Assembly (NCBI GenBank): GCA_964620045.1
Contig: CAZUJL010000033.1
Span: 1 to 38,701 of the forward strand
Source of the DNA: VFKU01 sp964620045
Lineage (GTDB): Bacteria > Hydrogenedentota > Hydrogenedentia > Hydrogenedentales > GCA-2746185
Length of the DNA stretch: 38,701 bases
Direction: 5' to 3'
The translations under genes and the position numbers were made by a program. A model generated the notes under the pieces. That model saw only the letters and a list, made by a program, of their open reading frames with translations. It ran no database searches and was not told the DNA's origin. Below, piece by piece: positions 1 to 8,237 of the stretch. How positions within the stretch are numbered: position 1 is the stretch's first letter; each line of letters opens with the position of its first letter.

Positions 1-279
1 GACCCGGGCGGCGTGGATGCCAATGCCAAGATCGGCATGCTGGGCATTCGCATTGGCTTGGGCTGGGCGAAGTCGCATTGCTTCACAACAGGGCAGTGCC
101 CGGTGATGAAATACCACCGCCAACTCATGCAGTGCATCCTGCACGACAAGATCAAGATCGCGAAGGCGGTCAACGTGGCGATGATTTCGTTGAACGACGC
201 GCCGAAAGGGTACAAGGACTTCGACAAGGGCGCGGCGAAGAAGTTTGTGATCGATCCGCACAAGATGGTCGCGGCGTAG
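1..279 (+). CDS. fdhA: Formaldehyde dehydrogenase, glutathione-independent (3' end only)
   Basis: Only the last 92 codons are present; the gene enters from the left edge in frame 1 and stops at 277-279. The visible tail reads LGIRIGLGWAKSH, then TTGQCPVMKY, ISLNDAPKGY and KKFVIDPHK. I recognise this as the C-terminus of the zinc-dependent, glutathione-independent formaldehyde dehydrogenase of the medium-chain alcohol dehydrogenase family, of which the Pseudomonas putida enzyme is the known example. That family oxidises formaldehyde to formate with NAD in the cytoplasm. The catalytic zinc ligands and the Rossmann core lie outside the window, so activity cannot be judged. A related zinc alcohol dehydrogenase of the same subfamily is the main alternative. 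Confidence 0.85.
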   Translation, partial: DPGGVDANAKIGMLGIRIGLGWAKSHCFTTGQCPVMKYHRQLMQCILHDKIKIAKAVNVAMISLNDAPKGYKDFDKGAAKKFVIDPHKMVAA

Positions 280-334
280 TTGTTCTTAGGCGGTCACTGC
301 TTAGGGTTCAGAATAATTTTTTTGGAATGAGCAA

Positions 335-757
335 ATGGCCGAACAGCAAGACATAGGTGATCGGACGCTTGGTCGTACCATCCGCAAACGGCTCGCTCTT
401 GTGTCTGCGGTATTGGCAATGTTGCTATTTGTAGGGTACGTCCGTTTGCCGTATGCGGCGGTAAGAAATCTGGACGACTCCCATTTGCTATTGTCGAACC
501 CAGGCCTGCATTGGGAAGAAACCGCATGCGATGCGGACGCGCTTCAGAAATGGTGGATAAGAATTCGAATGCAGCCGATTATCGGCAGCGAAGCGCCGCG
601 GTTTTCAGTAAACGTGCATTGGTATGCGGGGATACTCGCGCGGGTTAATGCCAGTCACTATATAGGCTCTACTGGAGCTGAAGGAAGAGACAGTCTGTAT
701 ATATGGTGCTTTGGTTTATGGTTGCCGTTATACGACTTTCACCACGTAATGGCTTAA
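335..757 (+). CDS. Hypothetical membrane-anchored protein, AT-richer than its neighbours
   Basis: I do not recognise this 140-residue protein. It has a basic N-terminus followed by one hydrophobic segment at about residues 18-40, then a hydrophilic region rich in Trp and Tyr, which suggests an inner-membrane anchor with a domain outside the cytoplasm. The start is ATG at 335, with a GGA element 8 bases upstream; the ATG at 327 opens a reading frame of only nine codons. The base composition is visibly less GC-rich than the flanking genes, with many ATA, AGA, TTG and TAT codons, so it may have been acquired recently. It stands alone between the dehydrogenase and the M28-like gene. Existence as a gene is likely; function is unknown. 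Confidence 0.6.
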   Translation: MAEQQDIGDRTLGRTIRKRLALVSAVLAMLLFVGYVRLPYAAVRNLDDSHLLLSNPGLHWEETACDADALQKWWIRIRMQPIIGSEAPRFSVNVHWYAGILARVNASHYIGSTGAEGRDSLYIWCFGLWLPLYDFHHVMA

Positions 758-798
758 TGGGTGGCGGGGTTTAGCTAGGCAGTGCTATCCTTCCCTCG

Positions 799-2004
799 AT
801 GGGGGTCGTGCATACAAACGGGCGTGCGACGGGGGCCGCGGAGCATTCTGCGGTGCGGCGCGACCTTAACTATTTGGCGGGGGACCTGCCTCACCGGGGC
901 GGCATCACCGAGAACGAGCGGCGCGCGGCGGAGTACCTCGAGACGCGCTTCCGCGAATACACGCCTCTGGTGCAGATTGAAGATTTCTACAGCACGGACG
1001 CGTACCCCTACGTGTTCGCTATGTATTACGCGGAATTCCTGGTGGTCGGCTTGCTCGCGATCTTTTGGCCGTGGATTGGACTGATATATGGACTCGTGGT
1101 GTTCCTGCTGTACATGGCCGAGTTCACCGGCTACTCGTCGATGGGCCGGTTCATGCCGCATTACGAAACGCAGAACGTGACCGCGCGGTTTCCGTGCGCG
1201 AAGGCCAACCGGCTGGTGGTGATCACGGCAAACTACGATTCGCCGCGGACTTATCCGTGGACCGAGCCCGGCGCGGCGAAGCAGTTGCGCGTGCGGCACT
1301 TGACGCTGGTGGCGGCGATGGTGGTCGTGCTGGTGTCGTGTGGCGCGCAGGCCCTGGGTGTGTTGGGCGACGATTTCCCGCGCATCGATCTGGTCGCGCG
1401 CGGCGTGGGCGTGGCGGTGTTGCTGGCGGGCGCGGGGACGCTGTTTAGCGGCGCGCGCACCGCGCATTTCACGACCGGCGCGAACAACAACGCCTCCGGC
1501 AGCGCGGCGCTCTTGGAACTCGCGGCGCGGTTCAAGGAAGCGCCGCTCGCATCCACCGAAGTGCTGCTCGTAAGCACGGGCGCGAAGGAATTGTGGCTGA
1601 GCGGCATGCGGCAGTTGTTCCGTGGTCTGCGCGCGGACAAGAAGTCGCTATTTTTTGTGAACGTCACAGGAATAGGCGCGGGGCAGTTGCGTTACGTGAC
1701 CGGCGAAGGCATGCTGCACGTGTTCGGCGCGGGGGAGACCTTGATGGCGGCGGCACAGCACGAGGGCCCGTCGCACGCGGCGCGGCCGATCGTGTGGCGT
1801 AACCTGCCGACGGACGCGATCATCCCCATGGCGCGCGGCTACGAAGCGATTACGATCATGGCGACCGGTCCGGACGACGTGCCGGTGGCCTGGGGGAGCG
1901 AGGACGACGCGCCGGGGCGTATCGACCCGGAGATACTGACGCGCGGTGCGCGATTTGTGGAGGCCGTGGTGCGCCGCGTCGACGCGGGTCTGCCGGCGGC
2001 CTAG
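799..2004 (+). CDS. M28-family peptidase-like membrane protein with degenerate metal site
   Basis: This 401-residue protein has the layout of M28 zinc aminopeptidases: an N-terminal region with ENERRAAEYLETRF, then the core motifs around residues 140-300. Membrane segments appear near residues 74-108 and 168-216, inserted between and before the core motifs. The metal-site positions have changed. The usual HYDS is ANYDS (N145), the usual GADDNASG is GANNNASG (N230), the usual GAEE is GAKE (K263 in place of the catalytic base, E264 kept), and the later Asp of the LDM-type motif appears to be N288. The final His is also not evident. I therefore read it as a probable non-catalytic member. No clear ribosome binding site precedes ATG 799. 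It ends 24 bases before the phosphomannomutase start and may be cotranscribed with it. Confidence 0.7.
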   Translation: MGVVHTNGRATGAAEHSAVRRDLNYLAGDLPHRGGITENERRAAEYLETRFREYTPLVQIEDFYSTDAYPYVFAMYYAEFLVVGLLAIFWPWIGLIYGLVVFLLYMAEFTGYSSMGRFMPHYETQNVTARFPCAKANRLVVITANYDSPRTYPWTEPGAAKQLRVRHLTLVAAMVVVLVSCGAQALGVLGDDFPRIDLVARGVGVAVLLAGAGTLFSGARTAHFTTGANNNASGSAALLELAARFKEAPLASTEVLLVSTGAKELWLSGMRQLFRGLRADKKSLFFVNVTGIGAGQLRYVTGEGMLHVFGAGETLMAAAQHEGPSHAARPIVWRNLPTDAIIPMARGYEAITIMATGPDDVPVAWGSEDDAPGRIDPEILTRGARFVEAVVRRVDAGLPAA

Positions 2005-2028
2005 GCATTGACGGAGTTGGAGGAAGGC

Positions 2029-3393
2029 ATGAGCTTACCGAAACATATTTTCCGCGAGTACGACATCCGGGGCGTCGCCGGGAAGGATTTGACCGGCGAG
2101 GGCGTGGAGCAGATCGGACGCGCGATCGCGGCATATTTGAAGGGCAAGGCGAAGCACAATTGCATGGTGATTGGGCGCGACGGCCGGCTCACGTCGCGCG
2201 AGTTTGCGCACCGATTGATCGACGGACTGACCGAGTCGGGCGTGAACGTGATCGACATTGGCGAGGCGCCCACGGGGTTGACGTATTACGGATTATTCAC
2301 GCTGAAAGTCGACGGCGGCGTGCAGATCACGGGCAGTCACAATCCGAAAGAGTACAACGGCCTGAAGATCGCCGTCGGAAAATCGACGATTCATGGCAAG
2401 GAAATTCAGAAGCTGCGCGAGATCGCGGAGAAGGGGAAATTTCCGACCGCGACGAAGCCCGTGACGATTACGAAGATGGATATCGCGGACAAGTACCGCG
2501 CGGAGATCAAGAAGCGTATCAAGCTGAAGCGCAAGCTGAAGGTTGTGGTGGATGCGGGCAACGGCGTGGGCGGGGCGATTGCCGTGCCGCTGTACGAGAG
2601 CCTGGGTTGCAAGGTGATTCCGCTGTACTGCGATGTGGACGGTAACTTCCCGAACCACCATCCCGATCCGACCATACCGGCATCGCTGAAGCAGTTGATC
2701 GCGACGGTGAAAAAGGAAAAGGCGGATTTGGGGATTGCGTTCGACGGTGACGCGGACCGCATCGGCGCCGTGGACGAGCAGGGGAACATTATCCCCGGCG
2801 ACATGCTGTTGCTATTGTTTGCGCGCGCTGTATTGAAAGACAAGCCAAAATCTACGGTGATTGGCGAGGTGAAGTGCTCGCGCGTGCTGTATCAGGACGT
2901 CGCCGCGCACGGCGGCAAGCCCGTGATGTGGATGGCGGGGCATTCGCTCATCAAGGACGCAATGAAGAAATTCGGCGCGCAGATGGCGGGCGAAATGAGC
3001 GGCCATATTTTCTTCAAGCACCGCTGGTTCGGATTCGATTGCGCGCCGTATGCGGGCGCGCGGTTGCTGGAATTGGTCGCGGCGGAAAAGAAGCCGCTGA
3101 GCGCGCATTTCGCGGGCCTGCCGAAGATGCACGCCACGGAAGAACTGCGCATCGAGACGACGGACGAGCGGAAGTTCGCGATCGTCAAAGAGGCGACGAA
3201 ATTTTTCAAGGCCCAGGGTTTCGAGGTGAACACCATCGACGGCGCGCGCATCGAGTTCCCGGATGGATGGGGTCTGTTGCGCGTGTCGAACACCTCGCCG
3301 ATGCTCGTGATGCGCGCCGAAGCGGAAAGCACAGTTCGCCTTGCCGAGATCAGGGGAATGATCGAGACAAAAATCGCGGAGCTGAACCGGTAA
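2029..3393 (+). CDS. manB: Phosphomannomutase/phosphoglucomutase
   Basis: A full-length (454-residue) alpha-D-phosphohexomutase, cytoplasmic, interconverting hexose 6- and 1-phosphates to supply nucleotide sugars for glycan synthesis. All four family signatures are visible: the phosphoserine loop TGSHNP with S103, the magnesium loop DGDADR at residues 239-244, the sugar-recognition loop GEMSGH at 321-326, and the phosphate-binding loop RVSNTSP at about 418-424. The start is ATG at 2029 because GGAGGAAGG lies just upstream at 2019-2027; an in-frame TTG at 2008 would place that element inside the gene. Whether mannose or glucose is preferred cannot be told from sequence, so the symbol is tentative. 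Glycan genes at 13903-15584 could use its products. Confidence 0.92.
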   Translation: MSLPKHIFREYDIRGVAGKDLTGEGVEQIGRAIAAYLKGKAKHNCMVIGRDGRLTSREFAHRLIDGLTESGVNVIDIGEAPTGLTYYGLFTLKVDGGVQITGSHNPKEYNGLKIAVGKSTIHGKEIQKLREIAEKGKFPTATKPVTITKMDIADKYRAEIKKRIKLKRKLKVVVDAGNGVGGAIAVPLYESLGCKVIPLYCDVDGNFPNHHPDPTIPASLKQLIATVKKEKADLGIAFDGDADRIGAVDEQGNIIPGDMLLLLFARAVLKDKPKSTVIGEVKCSRVLYQDVAAHGGKPVMWMAGHSLIKDAMKKFGAQMAGEMSGHIFFKHRWFGFDCAPYAGARLLELVAAEKKPLSAHFAGLPKMHATEELRIETTDERKFAIVKEATKFFKAQGFEVNTIDGARIEFPDGWGLLRVSNTSPMLVMRAEAESTVRLAEIRGMIETKIAELNR

Positions 3394-3399
3394 TGCGAT

Positions 3400-3765
3400 C
3401 TATTCCGGCGTAAACGTTACATCGTACGCCGCGATCTCGATCAGTTCGCGCTTGCAGCAGATGACGTAGTGCGTGGCTTGCCGCTGTGCGTTGTTCTCGC
3501 TAAGCCCAAGAGCGGCGAGCCAAGGGGAGCCTGTGATGGTGAAAAATCCGCCATCGGGCGGCAGTGGTTCGAGGCTCCAGTGGGCATTGTCGCCGATGAT
3601 GATTTTGAGCGCGGCGAGCTCCTTAAACATCAAATGCCAGCGGTGGTCAGTTTCCTCTTCCTGAATGATGGCGACGAGCACATCCGGCGTGTATTTGTAG
3701 TCCACCAGCGTGTTCGATTTGTGCCACGCCGCGCGGATTGGCGTGTCCCATGCATGAACGTCCAT
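3400..3765 (-). CDS. Hypothetical protein, 121 residues
   Basis: I do not recognise this protein. It is soluble, with no signal peptide or membrane segment, and contains QEEETDHRWHLMF, a Trp-containing middle and a C-terminus reading YVICCKRELIEIAAYDVTF, which suggests an alternating strand-rich fold. The start is ATG at 3765, preceded by GGGGGA on the minus strand. The open frame extends further upstream, but that part is an Arg-rich shadow of the sugar kinase gene and is excluded. It lies 68 bases downstream of the PfkB gene on the same strand, and the gap holds a TATACT box and a perfect hairpin, so it may have its own promoter. Its stop lies 6 bases from the convergent phosphomannomutase stop. 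Confidence 0.65.
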   Translation of the reverse strand: MDVHAWDTPIRAAWHKSNTLVDYKYTPDVLVAIIQEEETDHRWHLMFKELAALKIIIGDNAHWSLEPLPPDGGFFTITGSPWLAALGLSENNAQRQATHYVICCKRELIEIAAYDVTFTPE

Positions 3766-3785
3766 GAGTCCCCCAAACAAACGTT

Positions 3786-3801
3786 GTGCGCCCCCGCGCA
3801 C
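3786..3801 (-). promoter_or_regulatory. Hairpin in the leader of the 121-residue gene, with TATACT upstream
   Basis: GTGCGC-CCCC-GCGCAC is a perfect 6-base inverted repeat with a 4-base loop. On the minus strand it follows a TATACT -10-like hexamer at 3809-3814, so it would lie at the very 5' end of the transcript reading into the gene that starts at 3765. A good -35 element is not visible. It could also be a processing or weak termination site after the PfkB gene, though no T-run follows. Confidence 0.4.
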
Positions 3802-3833
3802 TGAGGCAAGTATAACACGGTTTGCTGTAGTAG

Positions 3834-4730
3834 TTAGAAGCGGGACAACTCCACGAAGGCGTCGTAGCGGGTCTTCAAATCGGCCGGGGATACACGCGCG
3901 AGGCGCGTCGTGCCGAATTCCTCGCAGGTGTAAGACGCGAGCACGCTGCCGTGAACGACGGCGCGCTTGAGCGTGTCGAAGTCCGTCTTGCCCTGCTGCG
4001 CGATGTAGCCCATGTAGCCGCCGGCGAAGGTGTCGCCCGCCCCGGTGGGGTCGAGCACATCGGCCATCGGGAAGGCGGGCGCGGAGAAGATACGCGGGCC
4101 TTCGAAAAGGAGGCAGCCGTGTTCGCCTTTTTTGGGCGCGACGATGTCCGGGCCGAGGTCCTGGATTTTGCGCGCGCCGCGGATCAGGTTGCGCTCGCCC
4201 GTGAGCAAGTGCACTTCGTCGTTGTTGATGATAAGGCAATGCACGCGCGCGAGGACTTCCAGCAGGCGCTCGCGTTCGATCTGGATCCAGAGGTTCATCG
4301 TGTCCATCGCGATGAACTCGGCCTTGGACTGTTCGAGCACTTCGAGCTGCAGCGCGGGGTGGATGTTGCCCAGGAACAAGAACTTCGCTTCGGCCGCCGC
4401 CTTTGGCAGTTTCGGGTGGAAGGTCTCGAAGACGTTAAGCTGCGTGTCCAGCGTGTCGCGCTGGTTCACATCCTCGTGGTACTTGCCCGACCAGCGGAAG
4501 GTGCGGCCGGGGACGCGTTCCAGTCCAGTCAGATCGATTTTCTTCGAGCGCATGAGCTCGACGTGTTCTTCGGGGAAATCCGTGCCCACGACGCCGACGA
4601 GGTGGACTTGGGTAAAGTTCGCTGCGGCAAGCGAGGCGAAGACGGCTGCGCCGCCGAGACCCTCGGTATTTTTGCCGGACGGTGTTTCGACGGTGTCCAG
4701 TGCAACAGAACCAACGACTGCGAGTGACAT
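3834..4730 (-). CDS. PfkB-family sugar/nucleoside kinase
   Basis: A 298-residue ribokinase-fold kinase that would transfer phosphate from ATP to a sugar or nucleoside hydroxyl in the cytoplasm. The signature DPTGAGDTFAGG begins at residue 227, with D233 as the expected catalytic base; a Gly-Gly substrate-site pair is at 26-27; and KKGEHG at 200-205 matches the usual KxGxxG. Length is normal for the family. The start is ATG 4730, preceded by AAGGAAA. The substrate cannot be assigned: fructose, ribose, ADP-heptose-type or nucleoside kinases all share these motifs. A promoter-like pair (TTGTGA, 18 bases, TATAAA) lies just upstream, suggesting expression separate from the response regulator gene before it. 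Confidence 0.85.
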   Translation of the reverse strand: MSLAVVGSVALDTVETPSGKNTEGLGGAAVFASLAAANFTQVHLVGVVGTDFPEEHVELMRSKKIDLTGLERVPGRTFRWSGKYHEDVNQRDTLDTQLNVFETFHPKLPKAAAEAKFLFLGNIHPALQLEVLEQSKAEFIAMDTMNLWIQIERERLLEVLARVHCLIINNDEVHLLTGERNLIRGARKIQDLGPDIVAPKKGEHGCLLFEGPRIFSAPAFPMADVLDPTGAGDTFAGGYMGYIAQQGKTDFDTLKRAVVHGSVLASYTCEEFGTTRLARVSPADLKTRYDAFVELSRF

Positions 4731-4766
4731 GGGATTTCCTTATTCGAGAGGAAAAATAGACGGCGA

Positions 4767-4796
4767 TTTATAGCGGTTTTTGGGGCGGAATCACAA
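4767..4796 (-). promoter_or_regulatory. Promoter of the PfkB kinase gene
   Basis: On the minus strand TTGTGA (4791-4796) and TATAAA (4767-4772) are separated by 18 bases, a fair match to a housekeeping sigma promoter. It lies about 40 bases upstream of the kinase start, in the gap after the response regulator. Confidence 0.5.
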
Positions 4797-4806
4797 GCTA
4801 AAGGGT

Positions 4807-4825
4807 ATGCGGCGGGACTCCGCAT
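4807..4825 (-). terminator. Hairpin after the response regulator gene
   Basis: ATGCGG and CCGCAT form a perfect 6-base stem with a 7-base loop, 13 bases beyond the stop of the sigma-54 response regulator in its direction of transcription. Only a short T-rich stretch follows, so it is at best a weak intrinsic terminator; it marks a plausible end of the kinase-regulator operon. Confidence 0.35.
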
Positions 4826-4838
4826 CTACATTAAACGC

Positions 4839-6215
4839 TTACTGCGCGGGGATATTGAACTGGTCGATCTTGTATTTGAGGATACGGCGGGTGGTGCCGA
4901 GGAACTCGGCGGCGCGGGACTGGACGCCGTCGCAGCGTTCCAGCGCGCGGCGGATGAGGTATTCCTCGACGCGGCGCGTGGCTTCTTCGAGGGGCATGCC
5001 TTCGAACTCGTCGAGGATGGTGGTATCGGCCGCGGGGCGCGCGCCGGCGCCGCCGGGCAACAGGGCCTCGACGTGCTCGGCGAGAATTACGCGTTCCTGG
5101 CCGTAGTACACGAGCAGGCGCTCGATGGTGTTTTCGAGTTCACGGATGTTGCCGGGCCAGTCGTGCGCGGTGAGGCGCGCGATGGCCTTCGGGTGAATCT
5201 CGCGGGTCTGCGCGTTCACGCGCGGCGAATGCTTCGCGCGGAAGAATTCGATGAGGGAGGGGATGTCCTGCCGGCGGCGACGCAGGCCGGGCATCTCGAT
5301 GTTGAGCACGTTGATGCGGTAGTAGAGGTCCTCGCGGAACTGGCCCTTGGCGATCGCTTCGGGCAGGTTTCGGTTCGTCGCGCAGATGATGCGGACATCC
5401 ACCTGCACCTGCTTCACGCTGCCGACGGGGTAGAAGCAGCTATCCTGCAACACGCGCAGCAACTTCGCCTGCGCGTCGAGCGGCATCTCGCCAATTTCAT
5501 CGAGGAACAGCGTGCCGCGATCGGCCACTTTCATTTTGCCGATGCGCGAGGCGTCCGCGCCGGTGAAGGCGCCTTTTTCATAGCCGAAGAGTTCGCTTTC
5601 CACCAATTGCGCCGGGATGGCCGCGCAGGAGAGCGCCACGAAGGGCTGATCCTTGCGGCGGCCGTGGAAATGGATGGAGCGGGCGAGAAGGTCCTTGCCG
5701 GTGCCGCTTTCGCCGGTAATGAGCACGGCGCTGTCCACGTTCATGGCCTGTTTGGCCTTGGACAGCGCATCCAGGAAGGCGGGGCTGCCGCCGACGACGG
5801 ACTCGAACCCGCCTTTGACCTCGGATTCGCGCAGCGCGGAGAGCTCGCGCTTGGAGCGTTCGTTTTTCAGGATGCGCTCGATGTTCAGCAGCAGCGCATG
5901 TACGTCGAAAGGCTTTTGTAAGTATTCGCGCGCGCCGAGCTTCATGGCATCGACCGCGGAGCTGACGGAGGCAGAAGCGGTGACCACGATCACGGGGATC
6001 ACGTTGCCGCGCTCGGTGAGCTTGCGCAGGACTTCGTCGCCCGTCATGCCGGGCATCGTGAGATCGAGGAGAATCAGGTCGACGTGGTTCTTTTCGAGGA
6101 AATCGAGCGCTTCCTGGCCGTTGCGCGCCAGGCTGACATTGTACTGCTGCGACAAGATCATGCGATACGACTGACGCACACTCTCTTCGTCGTCTACTGC
6201 GAGAATCTTGTCCAT
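4839..6215 (-). CDS. Sigma-54-dependent response regulator, NtrC family
   Basis: A complete 458-residue three-domain regulator. Residues 1-120 are a receiver with acidic D8/D9, phosphoacceptor D51 in LILLDLTMPG, T79 and K101. The AAA+ domain has Walker A GESGTGKD at 168-175, the sigma-54 contact loop GAFTGA at 215-220, Walker B LFLDEIGE near 236-243 and the FREDLYYR sensor region near 293-300. The C-terminus carries a Fis-type helix-turn-helix (QSRAAEFLGTTRRILKYKI). It should activate sigma-54 promoters when phosphorylated. It is the last gene of a run containing two kinase-like proteins: its gene starts 66 bases after the degenerate kinase ends, with GAGGGGGGC before the ATG. No sigma-54 (-24/-12) promoter was obvious to me in the window, so its targets are unknown. 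Confidence 0.93.
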   Translation of the reverse strand: MDKILAVDDEESVRQSYRMILSQQYNVSLARNGQEALDFLEKNHVDLILLDLTMPGMTGDEVLRKLTERGNVIPVIVVTASASVSSAVDAMKLGAREYLQKPFDVHALLLNIERILKNERSKRELSALRESEVKGGFESVVGGSPAFLDALSKAKQAMNVDSAVLITGESGTGKDLLARSIHFHGRRKDQPFVALSCAAIPAQLVESELFGYEKGAFTGADASRIGKMKVADRGTLFLDEIGEMPLDAQAKLLRVLQDSCFYPVGSVKQVQVDVRIICATNRNLPEAIAKGQFREDLYYRINVLNIEMPGLRRRRQDIPSLIEFFRAKHSPRVNAQTREIHPKAIARLTAHDWPGNIRELENTIERLLVYYGQERVILAEHVEALLPGGAGARPAADTTILDEFEGMPLEEATRRVEEYLIRRALERCDGVQSRAAEFLGTTRRILKYKIDQFNIPAQ

Positions 6216-6281
6216 GACGCCCCCTCGCGGCCGACGCGAAACGCCGACCGCCCCCCTTGCGACGAACTTCTCCCCGTGGTG

Positions 6282-8189
6282 CTAGTTCTGGCTGGCCAGT
6301 TCCGCCACCGGCAGATGGAAGACGAAGGCCCCGGAGCCGTCGGGACTATGGACCAGTCCCAGACTTCCTTCGTGTTCTTCCATGATGCGGCTGGCGATCG
6401 TGAGGCCCAGCCCCATGCCTGTCTCCTTGGTGCTGAAGAAGGGAGTGAAGACGTGGTCGGCGTCTTTTTCGCTGATGCCGGTCCCCGAATCGCGCACGAC
6501 GACCTCGCAATGGCCGTTGTCGCGGCGCGTGGACACCCTGAGCGTTCCCCCGTCAGGCATGGCTTCGATGGAATTTTGTATCACATTTCGTATGGCGCGT
6601 GCGAATTGGCCCGGATCGACCTCGATGGGCGTTTCGGTGGCGTCGAACTGAGTTTCGAGGCTGATCTGCTTGCCGCGCAGGATTTCGCCGAATTCGGCCA
6701 GCACCGCCTGGACGTCGTGGTTCAACTCGGAGCGGCGGCGTTCGAGCCGCGGCTTGGCGGCGAATTCATACAAGGCCTCGACGACCTGGTTGATGCGTGT
6801 GATTTCTTTTTGCACGACGCCGGAGAAGTCGCGGCGAAATTCCTCGGACTCGTAGCGCGTGGGGAGGAGCTGCGCGAAGGTGTTGATGGCCACCATCGGA
6901 TTTTTGATCTCTTGCGCGACGCGGCTGGAGAGGTACTGCCAGAGTGGACTGACGACGGCGTCGGCATCGCCCGCCTTCGCTTCGCCTTCGAGCACGGAGA
7001 AAATCGCGACCGCGCCTTCGGTGCCCATCGGCGTGACGCTAATGCCGAGGTCGGCGCGCAGGGCCACATCGCGCACGCGCTGGCGCAGGCGCGGCTTGCC
7101 GTCGCGCATCGCGCGCAGGACGACGTCGGCGAAACTGGAGCCGAGCTTTTGCACGCTGCGGCCGAGCAGGTTCGCGGCGGACAGGCGCAGGATGCGCTCG
7201 GCGCTTTCGTTCATCATCGTAATGGTCTTGTCGGGGCCGATGGTGACGACGCCGGACGTGATATTTGTGAGGACGGCGTCGAGACGGGCCTGCTGGCGCG
7301 TGGAATCAAGCTGGCGCTGGGCGCGTTCGAGGCAGGTGGACGCGCAGCGCGCGATCATCGTGAACAGGTCGATCTCTTCGCGCGAAAAGTCGCCGCCGGA
7401 GGCCTTGTCGCCCAGCACGATCGCGCCCGCGGGCCGGCCGTGCACGAGCAGCGGCAGCGCAAGGCGGCCGCCGAGGACGGTGAGTTCCTTCAAAGCGCCG
7501 TCGGTACGCGGGATGCGGTGGCGATCGATCAGCGCGGCGCTTTCTTCCAGCCGGCGCATGAGGCCGTGGTGGAAGCCGAATTGCAGGCCGGAGGTCAGGT
7601 GCGGCGCGAGACCGTGGCTGGCGGTGACGCGCACGACGCCGTTCGCCTGCAGCAACACTGCGGCGCGGCTCGTGTCGAAGATGTCGACGACGGCATCCAC
7701 GAGGCTATCAACCAGGCGCGTGGTGTCGTCGGCATAAGTGGTTGCACGCCCCATCCAGCGTAATGCCATTTGGTATTGCGTGACGGAGGACGTGCTTGAT
7801 TCGTGATCGGGCAGGGCGCGCGCCGCAGCGGCCGGAGTGTCGGTCGCCACGCACGCGGAAATGGCGTCTTCGATTTCTTCAATCTTGAATGGTTTGACCA
7901 CGTAGTGTCGTGCGCCGGCCATGGCATACGCCGCAACGGTCTCGGCGTGACCCGTGGAAAGCAGGGCCACGACGGGCGCGGTCGGCGCGGCATCAATCAG
8001 TTGACGCAGCGCGTCGAGACCGAGATGGCGCGCGTCGTCGAGCAGGATCACATCAGGGCGAACACTGATGAGGCGGCGCAACGCGTCGGGAATGGATTTC
8101 TCGACAAGAAGCAGGTCGCTTTTGGGAAGCGCTGCGCGCAGCGATTCCACGAGGGGACGGTCATCAGCAAGGGCAAGGAGGATATTCAT
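6282..8189 (-). CDS. Receiver-GAF-PAS histidine kinase-like protein with Gln at the phosphoacceptor position
   Basis: A soluble 635-residue protein with no membrane segment. Residues 1-118 form a receiver with D9/D10, D51 and K99. A GAF-like region covers about 150-300, a PAS-like region about 310-405, then a dimerisation helix and a HATPase domain with the N box RNVIQNSIEAM, G1 DSGTGIS, FTPFFSTK and GMGLGLTI. The dimerisation helix reads VAQEIKNPMVAINTF where active kinases, including the neighbour, have AHEIKNP; the codon at 6912-6914 gives Q426 (CAA) instead of His. It therefore should not autophosphorylate on the usual residue, although its ATP site and receiver look intact. It may be a phosphatase, a scaffold, or a regulator of the adjacent kinase. 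The start at ATG 8189 has AGGTG at good spacing. Confidence 0.88.
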   Translation of the reverse strand: MNILLALADDRPLVESLRAALPKSDLLLVEKSIPDALRRLISVRPDVILLDDARHLGLDALRQLIDAAPTAPVVALLSTGHAETVAAYAMAGARHYVVKPFKIEEIEDAISACVATDTPAAAARALPDHESSTSSVTQYQMALRWMGRATTYADDTTRLVDSLVDAVVDIFDTSRAAVLLQANGVVRVTASHGLAPHLTSGLQFGFHHGLMRRLEESAALIDRHRIPRTDGALKELTVLGGRLALPLLVHGRPAGAIVLGDKASGGDFSREEIDLFTMIARCASTCLERAQRQLDSTRQQARLDAVLTNITSGVVTIGPDKTITMMNESAERILRLSAANLLGRSVQKLGSSFADVVLRAMRDGKPRLRQRVRDVALRADLGISVTPMGTEGAVAIFSVLEGEAKAGDADAVVSPLWQYLSSRVAQEIKNPMVAINTFAQLLPTRYESEEFRRDFSGVVQKEITRINQVVEALYEFAAKPRLERRRSELNHDVQAVLAEFGEILRGKQISLETQFDATETPIEVDPGQFARAIRNVIQNSIEAMPDGGTLRVSTRRDNGHCEVVVRDSGTGISEKDADHVFTPFFSTKETGMGLGLTIASRIMEEHEGSLGLVHSPDGSGAFVFHLPVAELASQN

Positions 8190-8237
8190 TGTACGGCACC
8201 TATTTTACACCGAGTTCACTCTTTATGGTTTCCCCCT

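Noticed and set aside
3766..4239. N-terminal extension of the 121-residue minus-strand gene
   Set aside because: The extended frame is Arg/Pro-rich and antisense-like in another frame of the PfkB gene on the same strand; the promoter-like region and a ribosome site support the start at 3765.
6084..7763. A 559-codon plus-strand open frame opposite the degenerate histidine kinase
   Set aside because: It is a shadow frame: it lacks any domain, is rich in Ala, Gly, Arg and His, and lies antisense to a well-supported multi-domain gene. The same applies to the long frames opposite the membrane kinase (9438-10826), the acyltransferase fusion (21298-22917) and the lptD-like gene (36172-37503).
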